A stretch of 8,530 nucleotides of DNA, from positions 1 to 8,530 of the forward strand of contig JAICLN010000182.1 of assembly GCA_025925615.1 (NCBI GenBank), given 5' to 3'. The position numbers were made by a program, and so were the translations under genes. Shown here in pieces: positions 1 through 5,524 of the stretch. The DNA is from Actinomycetospora sp. (GTDB lineage Bacteria > Actinomycetota > Actinomycetes > Mycobacteriales > Pseudonocardiaceae). A model generated the notes under the pieces. It saw nothing but the letters and a program-made list of their open reading frames with translations. It was not told where the DNA came from and made no database searches. Numbering within the stretch: position 1 is the stretch's first letter; every line of letters starts with the position of its first letter.

Positions 1-790
1 CACGCACCATCGCCTTGAACTCCTGGACGTGGGCGCCCGGCGACGGCGCGCCCGTCGGCCCGGGGCTCGCGTAGTCGAAGTGCGGCGCGAAGAAGGCGAT
101 CGTGTTGTAGCCCCAGTAGTTGCGCAGCCCGCGCTGGACCAGGGCGTCGTCGTGCACGAACTGGTGCACCGGCATCAGCTCGATCGCGGTGATCCCGAGC
201 CGCTGCAGGTGCGAGATCGTCGCCGGGTGCGCCACCGCCGAGTAGGTGCCGCGCATCTCCTCTGGGATCTCGGGGTGCAGGTACGTCAGCCCCTTGACGT
301 GGGCTTCGTAGACGACCGTCTCGTGGTACGGCGTGCGCGGCGGACGGTCCTCGTGCCAGTCGAAGAACGGGTTCACCACGACGGCCTTGGGCAGGTGCTG
401 CGCCGAGTCGTCGTGGTTCACCTCGTCCGCGTCGTCGAAGTGGTAGCCGAACAGCGACTCGTCCCAGCCGTAGGTGGTGCCGAGCGAGCCGTCGACCGCC
501 TTCGCGTAAGGGTCGATGAGCAGCTTGTGCGGGTTGCAGCGCATGCCCTGCTCGGGGTCGAACGGGCCGTCGACCCGGTAGCCGTAGAGCTGGCCGGGGA
601 CGATGCCGGGCAGGTAGCCGTGCCAGACGAAGCCGTCACGCTCGGGGAGCGGGATGCGGTGCTCCTCGCCGGCGGCATCGAACAGACAGAGGGTGACCGC
701 GGACGCCACCTCGCTGAACAGCGCGAAGTTGGTCCCGGCGCCGTCGTACGTGGCGCCCAGGGGGTAGGACGTGCCCGGCCAGGGCTGCAT
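1..790 (-). CDS. glgX: Glycogen debranching enzyme GlgX, N-terminal part (cut by window edge)
   Basis: Hydrolyses alpha-1,6 branch points of glycogen limit dextrins in the cytoplasm during glycogen breakdown; this role comes from family knowledge. The visible 263 residues begin MQPWPGTSYPLGATYDG. Residues about 5-100 look like the N-terminal CBM48 beta-sandwich (GTNFALFSEVA, YGYRVDGPFDP, KLLIDPYAKA). The GH13 barrel then starts with VYEAHVKGLT (160-169), a GlgX/isoamylase hallmark, followed by LGITAIELMPVHQF (198-211) and NYWGYNTIAFFAPHFDY (224-240). The catalytic Asp and Glu lie beyond the left edge. The ATG at 790-788 is preceded by AGGAG with a 5-base spacer, which fixes the start. It is divergent from the HIT gene, with 83 bp between start codons. 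A possible minus-strand -10 (TAGCGT, 833-828) has no convincing -35. The isoamylase/TreX branch of GH13 is the main alternative. The protein is certain at subfamily level. Confidence 0.93.
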   Translation of the reverse strand, partial: MQPWPGTSYPLGATYDGAGTNFALFSEVASAVTLCLFDAAGEEHRIPLPERDGFVWHGYLPGIVPGQLYGYRVDGPFDPEQGMRCNPHKLLIDPYAKAVDGSLGTTYGWDESLFGYHFDDADEVNHDDSAQHLPKAVVVNPFFDWHEDRPPRTPYHETVVYEAHVKGLTYLHPEIPEEMRGTYSAVAHPATISHLQRLGITAIELMPVHQFVHDDALVQRGLRNYWGYNTIAFFAPHFDYASPGPTGAPSPGAHVQEFKAMVR

Positions 791-861
791 CGATTCTCCT
801 GTCATCAGTCCGGTCCAGCGGAATCACACGCTACCGGCCGACACCGACACGGCCCGGTCGT

Positions 862-876
862 TAGGCTGCGCGCGTG
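862..876 (+). promoter_or_regulatory. Putative leaderless promoter of the HIT-phosphatase-TMEM175-methyltransferase operon
   Basis: TAGGCT (862-867) fits the actinobacterial TANNNT -10 pattern and ends six bases before the GTG at 874, so transcription would start at or next to the first base of the start codon. No Shine-Dalgarno sequence precedes that GTG, as expected of a leaderless message. A weak -35 candidate, CCGACA (838-843), sits 18 bp upstream of the -10. The call rests on spacing and motif only. Confidence 0.42.
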
Positions 877-1302
877 GCGACGGTCTTCACCAAGATCATC
901 AACGGCGACATCCCCGGACGGTTCGTGTGGGCCGACGACCAGGTGGTGGGGTTCCTCTCGATCAACCCGCTCGGGCCGGGGCACACTCTCGTGGTCCCGC
1001 GCGTCGAGGTTGACCAGTGGATCGACGCGCCAACCGGGCTCTTCGAGCACGCGATGTCGGTCGCCCGCACGATCGGCACGGTGGTCCGTGACGTGTGGCA
1101 ACCCCCGCGGGTCGCGCTCATGATCGCCGGCTTCGAGGTGCCGCACCTGCACGTCCACGTCCATCCGGCCTGGGGCCTCGAGGCGTTCGACTTCTCCCGG
1201 GCCGCCACCGACCCCGACCCGGACGAGATGGACGACGCCGCGCGTCGCCTGCGGGAGGGCCTCACCGACGCCGGGCACGGCGCGTCGGTCCCGGCGAGCT
1301 GA
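874..1302 (+). CDS. HIT family protein (histidine-triad nucleotide-binding)
   Basis: A 142-residue protein of the histidine-triad superfamily, whose members hydrolyse or transfer nucleotidyl groups (for example AMP from phosphoramidates) in the cytoplasm. FTKIINGDIPGRFVWADD (residues 5-22) is the classic HIT N-terminus, and LGPGHTLVVPR follows. The active-site signature HLHVHVHP occupies residues 91-98. By family rule H91, H93 and H95 form the triad, with H93 the likely nucleophile. The exact substrate cannot be read from sequence. The length is normal for the family. The GTG start at 874 is supported by the conserved N-terminus (ATVFTKIINGDIP) and by the -10 placed for leaderless initiation. 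It is the first gene of an apparent four-gene operon, and the next gene starts 12 bp after its stop. Confidence 0.9.
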   Translation: MATVFTKIINGDIPGRFVWADDQVVGFLSINPLGPGHTLVVPRVEVDQWIDAPTGLFEHAMSVARTIGTVVRDVWQPPRVALMIAGFEVPHLHVHVHPAWGLEAFDFSRAATDPDPDEMDDAARRLREGLTDAGHGASVPAS

Positions 1303-1314
1303 GCGACCCCGTCG

Positions 1315-1923
1315 ATGCAGCTGATCCTCGTCCGCCACGGTGAGCCGCTGGCGGTCAGTGGCCAGGCCGGCGGCGCCGACCCGGCACTCTCGCCCCAGGG
1401 CCACGAGCAGGGCGTCGCGCTCGCCGGGTGGGTCGCGGGCGCCGGGGGCGAGAAGGTCGTCGAGGTCGTGGCGTCCGGCATGCGCCGGGCGCTGGAGACG
1501 GCGGCCCCCGCGGCGCACGCCCTCGGGCTGGACGTCGTCGTCGACCCCGACCTGGCCGAGTTCGACGTCGGGCGCTCCTCCTACCGGCCGGTCCACGAGC
1601 GCGTCGGCTCCGACGACCCGGAGTGGCGGCGCATCAGCGAGGGGTGGTTCCCGGAGTTCGTCGACGCCGAGGCGTTCACGGCGCGGGTGCGGGGGGCCTT
1701 CGGGCGCATCGTCGAGCGCCATCGGGACGCCGGGCGCGAGTCGGTGCTCGTCGTCTGCCACGCCGGGGTGATCAACACCTACCTCACCGGCGAGCTCGGG
1801 ATCGACCGCCCGCTGTACTTCCCGCTCGACCACGTCGGGCTGTCCCGGGTGCTGGTCTCGCGCAGCGGGCGCGTGCGGGTGCGCTCGGTCAACGAGACCG
1901 GCCACGCGGCGGGGTTGCTGTGA
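1315..1923 (+). CDS. Histidine phosphatase family protein (phosphoglycerate-mutase-like)
   Basis: A 202-residue cytoplasmic histidine phosphatase. The family transfers phosphate from small molecules or proteins to a catalytic histidine. The RHG motif is at residues 7-9 (LVRHGEP), so H8 is the predicted phospho-acceptor. SGMRRALETA (54-63) is the usual phosphate-pocket segment. The region DLAEFDVG supplies acidic residues, and VVCHAGVI places the second active-site histidine at H149. All expected catalytic elements are present, but the substrate is not predictable. The broad family includes cofactor-dependent phosphoglycerate mutases, alpha-ribazole phosphatases and SixA-like enzymes, and none is specifically indicated. 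The ATG at 1315 has only a weak GAG-type ribosome site, so translation is probably coupled to the HIT gene 12 bp upstream. Its TGA overlaps the GTG of the next gene by 4 bp. Confidence 0.9.
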   Translation: MQLILVRHGEPLAVSGQAGGADPALSPQGHEQGVALAGWVAGAGGEKVVEVVASGMRRALETAAPAAHALGLDVVVDPDLAEFDVGRSSYRPVHERVGSDDPEWRRISEGWFPEFVDAEAFTARVRGAFGRIVERHRDAGRESVLVVCHAGVINTYLTGELGIDRPLYFPLDHVGLSRVLVSRSGRVRVRSVNETGHAAGLL

Positions 1924-2564
1924 CCCGGGCCGGGCGGGACAAGTCCCTGCCCCCGTCGGAACGGATGGTCGCGTTCACCGACGCCGCGGTGGCCATCGCG
2001 TTGACCCTGCTCGTGCTCCCGCTGGTCGACATCGTCCCGGAGGCCGCCCACTCCGGCGAGAACGCCGTCGAGCTGATCACGCACAACCTCGCCGCGATCG
2101 GCAGCTTCCTGCTGAGCTTCGCGGTGATCGCCCGGTTCTGGTCGGTGCACCACCGGCTCTTCGGCTACGACCACCGCCTGACGCCCGCGCTGGTGCAGCT
2201 CAACCTGCTGTGGGTGCTCACGATCGCGGTGCTGCCGTTCCCCACCGAGATGATCGCGTCGTTCGTGACCCGCGGCTACGTCGTCGCCGTCTACCTCGTG
2301 GTGCTGCTGGTCTGCAGTGCCTGCCTCAGCGTGATGACGATCATGATGCGCCGGACCGCGGTGCAGGACGGCGCCGCCAACGGCGTGCCCGAGGAGTTCG
2401 TCGTGGGCTCCCTCGCCTCCACGACCACGATGGTCGTCGCCCTGGCGGTCGAGCTGGCGTTCCCGGCGGTCGGCCCCTACGCCCTGTTCATCCTCCTCGC
2501 GGACCCGGTGTTCATGCCCCTGATCCGGCGCCTGCGCGGCGACCGCGCGGCCTCCCGGACCTGA
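1920..2564 (+). CDS. TMEM175/DUF1211-type integral membrane protein (putative potassium channel)
   Basis: A 214-residue membrane protein with about six hydrophobic helices (roughly residues 18-36, 57-76, 91-110, 118-142, 165-186 and 190-203). It matches prokaryotic TMEM175 (DUF1211) proteins, known as tetrameric K+-permeable channels. ERMVAFTDAAVAIALTLLVL (residues 14-33) corresponds to the family's TM1 signature, in which a Phe-Ser-Asp triad and following hydrophobic residues line the pore. Here the triad reads FTD (19-21). ARFWSVHHRLF (71-81) and LPFPTEMIA (105-113) are further family hallmarks. The start is the GTG at 1920, overlapping the phosphatase stop as GTGA, which indicates translational coupling. 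The methyltransferase gene follows after 2 bp. Family assignment is good. Channel activity is inferred from the family, and the Ser-to-Thr change may matter. Confidence 0.85.
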   Translation: MTRAGRDKSLPPSERMVAFTDAAVAIALTLLVLPLVDIVPEAAHSGENAVELITHNLAAIGSFLLSFAVIARFWSVHHRLFGYDHRLTPALVQLNLLWVLTIAVLPFPTEMIASFVTRGYVVAVYLVVLLVCSACLSVMTIMMRRTAVQDGAANGVPEEFVVGSLASTTTMVVALAVELAFPAVGPYALFILLADPVFMPLIRRLRGDRAASRT

Positions 2565-2566
2565 CG

Positions 2567-3403
2567 GTGTCCGAACCGCCCTCGACCGAGCAGCGCAGCC
2601 TCGCCCACTGGGCCGAGGAGGGCCGGGCGGGGATGGAGGCCTTCTACGCCCTGGCCCTCGAGGACTACCGCCGGATGGTGGCGGCCCGCGACTGGGCGGC
2701 CGATCGGCGCGGCCCCGCCGTCGCGGGCCGCGTCCGGGTCCTCGACGTCGCGTGCGGTAGCGGGAAGTTCCCGGCGGAGCTCAGCCGTCGGGGCCTGGCC
2801 GACGCCGTGGCCGGCACCCGGGTCGAGATCGATCTGCTCGACCCATCGCCGTTCTCGATCGCCGAGGCCCGCTCGGTCCTCGCGCCGCCCTTCTCGGTGG
2901 GCGCCGAGCACGAGGTCCGCATCCAGGACCTGCCCGCCGCCGTCGGCGGCTTCGACGTCGCCTGGGCGACACACGCCCTCTACGCCGTCCCGCCCGACGA
3001 GATCGGCGCCGGGATCGCCCGGATGGTCGCCGCGCAGCGCCCGGGCGGCTTCGGCGCGATCGTGCACGCCACGGCCGCGTCGCACTACCTGCGGTTCGCC
3101 GAGGCGTTCCGCGCCACCTTCGCCCCGGCCTCGGTGCCCTTCACCACCGCGGCCCAGGTGGCGGGGGCCCTCGCCGCGGCGGGGGTCACGCCGCAGGTCA
3201 CGACGCTGCACTACGACGTCGGCCATCCCGACCGCGCAGTGATCGAGGGCTTCCTGCAGCGCTGCGTCTTCGACGACACGGTGTCCCTGCGACGGATGGA
3301 GGCCGAGGGGGCCGTCGGGGCGTACCTCGCGACCTGCGCGGGCGAGGAGGGATACCGCTTCAGCCAGGTCGTCGACGTGCTCACCTGGGAGAACGCCGCG
3401 TGA
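2567..3403 (+). CDS. Class I SAM-dependent methyltransferase
   Basis: A 278-residue Rossmann-fold methyltransferase. Motif I is VLDVACGSGKF (residues 58-68), the glycine-rich SAM-binding loop. LLDPSPFSI carries the acidic residue after strand beta-2 (D92), and FDVAWATHALYAVP (129-142) is the motif IV-like region at the end of beta-4. The C-terminal part (about 170-278) has no motif I can assign to a substrate class. The GTG at 2567, just 2 bp after the upstream TGA, is chosen because it gives a plausible N-terminus (SEPPSTEQRSLAHWAEEG). A longer in-frame upstream extension would run through the TMEM175 gene in the wrong frame. It is the last gene of the four-gene operon and converges on the Rieske gene, with 26 bp between stop codons. 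The acceptor is unknown: small molecule, protein or lipid are all possible. Confidence 0.85.
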   Translation: MSEPPSTEQRSLAHWAEEGRAGMEAFYALALEDYRRMVAARDWAADRRGPAVAGRVRVLDVACGSGKFPAELSRRGLADAVAGTRVEIDLLDPSPFSIAEARSVLAPPFSVGAEHEVRIQDLPAAVGGFDVAWATHALYAVPPDEIGAGIARMVAAQRPGGFGAIVHATAASHYLRFAEAFRATFAPASVPFTTAAQVAGALAAAGVTPQVTTLHYDVGHPDRAVIEGFLQRCVFDDTVSLRRMEAEGAVGAYLATCAGEEGYRFSQVVDVLTWENAA

Positions 3404-3416
3404 GGGTCGCGGACCC
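3404..3416. terminator. Short GC hairpin between convergent operons (possible bidirectional terminator)
   Basis: GGGTC-GCG-GACCC is a perfect 5-bp stem with a 3-base loop, starting immediately after the methyltransferase TGA and lying in the 26-bp gap between two convergent genes. There is no T-tract on either strand, so it is not a classical intrinsic terminator. Actinobacterial terminators often lack a U-tract, and position is the main argument. Confidence 0.3.
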
Positions 3417-3429
3417 GTCCTGCAGCCCC

Positions 3430-3885
3430 TCAGGCGACCGTCACCTGCCCGCCGGTGACCCGCACGGCGCGCGGGGTCAGGCCGCGGGTCGCCGGTCCCT
3501 GCGCGACGCTCCCGTCGGCGACGTGGAACCGACTGCCGTGGCAGGGGCAGTTGATCGTGCCGTCGGCGACGGTGTCCACCGAGCAGCCCTGGTGGGGGCA
3601 GGTGGTGCCGAAGGCGGCGAACGTCCCGGCCACGGGCTGGGTGACGACGACACCGTGGTCGGCCAGCACCACCCCTCCTCCGACGGGGACGGCCGTGCCG
3701 GCGACGTTCGTGCCGCCGGGCGGGGCCGGAGCGGAGGCCGCGGGCGCCCCGGAGCCGTACTCCGCGCATGCCGCCGCACCGAGGACGGCCACACCGGCAC
3801 AGCCCGCGAGGAGGACCGTGCGCCGTCCGGTCCCGGCCGGGGCGCAGGGGCGGGCCGACGGCGGGTCGGGTCGGGCGTCCGTCAC
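3430..3885 (-). CDS. Tat-exported Rieske (2Fe-2S) protein
   Basis: A 151-residue one-electron carrier with a Rieske iron-sulfur cluster, probably on the outer face of the cytoplasmic membrane. The cluster motifs are CPHQGC (residues 96-101) and CPCHG (113-117). The ligands would be C96, H98, C113 and H116, and C101 and C115 would form the usual disulfide. GRRTVLLAGCAGVAVLGAAAC (20-40) is a twin-arginine signal. The AAAC at its end could be a weak lipobox with C40 as the lipidated residue, though cleavage without lipidation is also possible. A Ala/Pro/Ser-rich linker (44-58) precedes the Rieske fold. It is far shorter than QcrA of the bc1 complex, so it is a stand-alone Rieske protein. The GTG at 3885 overlaps the stop of the upstream membrane-protein gene by 4 bp, so the two are translationally coupled. 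A much longer frame runs upstream but is only a shadow of that gene. Confidence 0.92.
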   Translation of the reverse strand: MTDARPDPPSARPCAPAGTGRRTVLLAGCAGVAVLGAAACAEYGSGAPAASAPAPPGGTNVAGTAVPVGGGVVLADHGVVVTQPVAGTFAAFGTTCPHQGCSVDTVADGTINCPCHGSRFHVADGSVAQGPATRGLTPRAVRVTGGQVTVA

Positions 3886-4511
3886 AGGTGCACCCCTCGC
3901 GTCGTGAACAGCCAGAGGGCGGCGGTCAGCCACAGCGCCACCAGGGCCGAGAAGACGACCCCGCCGACGACCGGGAGCGTCCACCCCGGCACGTCGCGGC
4001 GGGGCAGGCTGAGCATCTTCGTGGCGAAGGCGCCGTAGAACAGGCAGCCCGCGAGCGAGTGCACGAGCACCCGCGGGCTGTCGTACCCGAACCCGAACAC
4101 GTAGAGGCAGTGGACGACGACCGGCACCGTCACGAGCACCGCCAGCCGACCCGACCACCGGTGCAGGGTGGACACCCACGACGGGGACGCGTGGCCGATC
4201 CGGCCGTACATGTTCAGCGCGGAGACCAGCTGCACGACGGCGAGGAGGACCGCGACGGTCGTCAACCACGCCTTGACGTAGGCAGGCCCGGAGAACCCCG
4301 CGACGGAGACGGCGACGGTGCCCGGCTCGTGCAGGCGCCCGTACACCCCGAGCACCACCGCGAGGGCGAGGCCGCCGAGGACGGGGACAGCGAGGGCCGG
4401 GAGCGCCCCCCGCCCGGGAGACGTCACGCCGGGGAACGGGCCGACCGGCGCGGTGTCGGGATCGTCGTCGGTCGCCGGGGAGCCGGCGGGTCGCGGCTCG
4501 GTGTTGCTCAT
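3882..4511 (-). CDS. Five-helix membrane protein, DUF6529-like, partner of the Rieske protein
   Basis: A 209-residue integral membrane protein with a polar, disordered-looking N-terminus (1-38) and about five helices (39-57, 81-100, 122-141, 147-166, 178-202). Histidines H117 (STLHRWSG), H134 (VVVHCLYVFG) and H151 (VLVHSLAG) lie at or in helices 3 and 4 with a regular 17-residue spacing. This arrangement resembles b-type heme ligation in small membrane cytochromes (cytochrome b561 and ferric-reductase-like families). I recall this type as DUF6529, which in actinobacteria is often found next to small Rieske proteins. The family name is from memory and heme binding is inferred. The ATG at 4511 is preceded by a GGAGG-rich ribosome site. 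It follows the gene at 4541-5200 by 29 bp and overlaps the Rieske start by 4 bp. Confidence 0.78.
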   Translation of the reverse strand: MSNTEPRPAGSPATDDDPDTAPVGPFPGVTSPGRGALPALAVPVLGGLALAVVLGVYGRLHEPGTVAVSVAGFSGPAYVKAWLTTVAVLLAVVQLVSALNMYGRIGHASPSWVSTLHRWSGRLAVLVTVPVVVHCLYVFGFGYDSPRVLVHSLAGCLFYGAFATKMLSLPRRDVPGWTLPVVGGVVFSALVALWLTAALWLFTTRGVHL

Positions 4512-4540
4512 CCTCGCCCCTCCTCCCTCGTCCCGGGCGT

Positions 4541-5200
4541 TCACGACGCCGCGAGCACGTCGGTCGTGCCGTCCACCGGCACGACGCCTGCCGGCAGGGG
4601 ACCCGCGACCGGCAGCGGTGGCGGTGGGGTGACCGCTCCGCTCCCGTCGTGGCTCAGGCCGACCTGCCCGGCGTCGCCGCGGACGATCCACCCGGTGGTG
4701 CGGCCCGACCCGCTCTGCCGGTAGACGCCGGACCGCGCATCGGTGGTGGGGGAGGCCGTGAAGGGTGCGTCCGCCCGCCCCGCGAGGTGGACGGTGCCCG
4801 TGAGCCGGTCGCCCTCGAGATGGCCGGTCAGGTGGTTGCCGTTGCGGCCGGTGGCGTCGAGGACGCCGGCCCCCGCGGGGCCCTGCAACCAGGCCTCCAC
4901 GTGGTGCCCGTCGCAGACGTAGGCCTTCGCGTGGTCCCCGTCCACCGTCACCGCAACCGGGATGGTGGAGCCGTCCGAGACGACGTCGCCGACGTAGCGG
5001 ACCCGTGGCGGGAAAGTGGTGGCCGCCGGGGCGGTGGTCGGCGGGGTGGCGGCCGCGGGTGCAGTGGCGGCGGCCTCCGCCGGAGGCGGCGCCGCGGCCG
5101 GGGGAGCGCTCGCCGGGGGCTGGACGGCCATGTCGACCGCGAGCAGGACGAGACCGAGCACCACCACGGCGGCGAGCGTCAGGTAGGGAGTGCGGAGCAC
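4541..5200 (-). CDS. Membrane-anchored extracytoplasmic protein of unknown function
   Basis: A 219-residue protein with one N-terminal helix (residues 7-22, LTLAAVVVLGLVLLAV), an Ala/Pro/Thr-rich linker (27-65) and a globular domain (about 66-165). The globular domain reads RVRYVGDVVSDGSTIPVAVTV, AYVCDGHHVEAWLQG and NGNHLTGHLEGD, then a GVYR segment. I recognise this beta-rich pattern (AYVCDG, LTG, GLYR-like) from many actinobacterial secreted or kinase-attached domains, but no function is assigned. It has a single cysteine (C96). The Pro-rich C-terminus (186-209) looks unstructured. The GTG at 5200 is preferred because GGGAGGAACC lies directly upstream. An in-frame ATG at 5236 adds 12 residues but has no well-spaced ribosome site. 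It is the first gene of the minus-strand operon with the DUF6529-like and Rieske genes, so a role at the outer membrane face beside the redox pair is plausible. Confidence 0.72.
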   Translation of the reverse strand: MLRTPYLTLAAVVVLGLVLLAVDMAVQPPASAPPAAAPPPAEAAATAPAAATPPTTAPAATTFPPRVRYVGDVVSDGSTIPVAVTVDGDHAKAYVCDGHHVEAWLQGPAGAGVLDATGRNGNHLTGHLEGDRLTGTVHLAGRADAPFTASPTTDARSGVYRQSGSGRTTGWIVRGDAGQVGLSHDGSGAVTPPPPLPVAGPLPAGVVPVDGTTDVLAAS

Positions 5201-5260
5201 GGTTCCTCCCGGGGTCGCCGGTGCCTGCGCGCCCATTGTTCGAGCGGGCGCCCTCCGCCA

Positions 5261-5280
5261 CCTGAGTAATGGCTACTCGG
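5261..5280 (-). promoter_or_regulatory. Operator-like dyad, copy A, upstream of the Rieske operon
   Basis: Read on the minus strand this is CCGAGTAG-CCAT-TACTCAGG. The arms GAGTA/TACTC are inverted repeats, and both 8-base blocks are identical to those of the element at 8195-8215. It ends 60 bp upstream of the GTG at 5200. The shared asymmetric flanks (CC at the left, AGG at the right) argue against a chance palindrome. It is probably a binding site for the neighbouring LuxR-type regulator or another dimeric regulator. That assignment is inference. Confidence 0.6.
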
Positions 5281-5293
5281 TTCGGGCTCGGGA

Positions 5294-5301
5294 ACTACTC
5301 G
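5294..5301 (-). promoter_or_regulatory. Extra half-site CGAGTAGT upstream of dyad copy A
   Basis: On the minus strand CGAGTAGT starts 22 bp upstream of the same 7-mer (CGAGTAG) in the dyad at 5261-5280, about two helical turns away. It has no inverted partner at the N4 spacing, so it would be a lone half-site. A similar half-site precedes the other dyad. Confidence 0.4.
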
Positions 5302-5387
5302 CCCGGGCCCACCACGCCCACGAGGACGGAGAAAAGCTCACAAAAGGGATGAAACGGGCGCATTCTGCGACACCATGAGCATTTTTG

Positions 5388-5409
5388 CGTAGTCGACTAC
5401 GGTCGACCG
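5388..5409. promoter_or_regulatory. Two overlapping perfect palindromes centred on GTCGAC
   Basis: CGTAGTCGACTACG (5388-5401) is a perfect 14-bp palindrome, and CGGTCGACCG (5400-5409) is a perfect 10-bp palindrome. Their centres are exactly 10 bp apart, one helical turn. The first contains GTAG-N4-CTAC, the same core and spacing as the inner arms of the dyad at 8195-8215. It lies about 120 bp upstream of the LAL start codon and may be an autoregulatory operator. Confidence 0.45.
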
Positions 5410-5524
5410 CCACGCTCCCGGTACGCCACTGTGTTCCCGCAGTCCTTCGGTTCGGTCAGGACCGGCTCCCGGCTCGTCCGGGTCGAGCGTGTCGGTGCCC
5501 GGCCACTGCCCTGGAAGGAGCGGG

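Larger units (their letters stand above)
5201..5524. other. 324-bp divergent intergenic regulatory region
   Basis: This non-coding stretch separates the GTG of the minus-strand operon from the ATG of the LAL regulator. It holds the dyad at 5261-5280, a half-site at 5294-5301 and overlapping perfect palindromes at 5388-5409. It also holds a notably AT-richer patch at about 5331-5390, in contrast to the GC-rich surroundings. I see no convincing sigma-70 -35/-10 pair on either strand. AT-rich DNA plus clustered dyads suggests the promoters and operators for both transcription units lie here. Confidence 0.6.

Noticed and set aside
238..245. CCGAGTAG matching the operator half-site
   Set aside because: It lies inside the glgX coding sequence, encodes conserved-looking residues and has no inverted partner. 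It is taken as chance and used as a warning on half-site calls.
29..1123. Long plus-strand open frame of 364 codons
   Set aside because: It is very Arg/Val-rich and runs antisense across glgX and out of frame into the HIT gene. The opposite strand holds clear GlgX motifs with a good ribosome site, so this is a GC-bias shadow.
3886..4269. N-terminal extension of the Rieske frame
   Set aside because: It overlaps the membrane-protein gene in another frame. The GTG at 3885 directly precedes the Tat signal and makes the usual 4-bp overlap.
5349..5391. Two tiny overlapping frames (9 and 5 codons, joined by ATGA) in the divergent region
   Set aside because: They are too short to judge and have no well-spaced ribosome site. 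They could be chance ATGs in an AT-richer patch.
5489..5524. Upstream GTG start for the LAL protein
   Set aside because: It has no ribosome site, whereas the ATG at 5525 has GGAAGGAG at ideal spacing and leads directly into the conserved FVGRERE segment.
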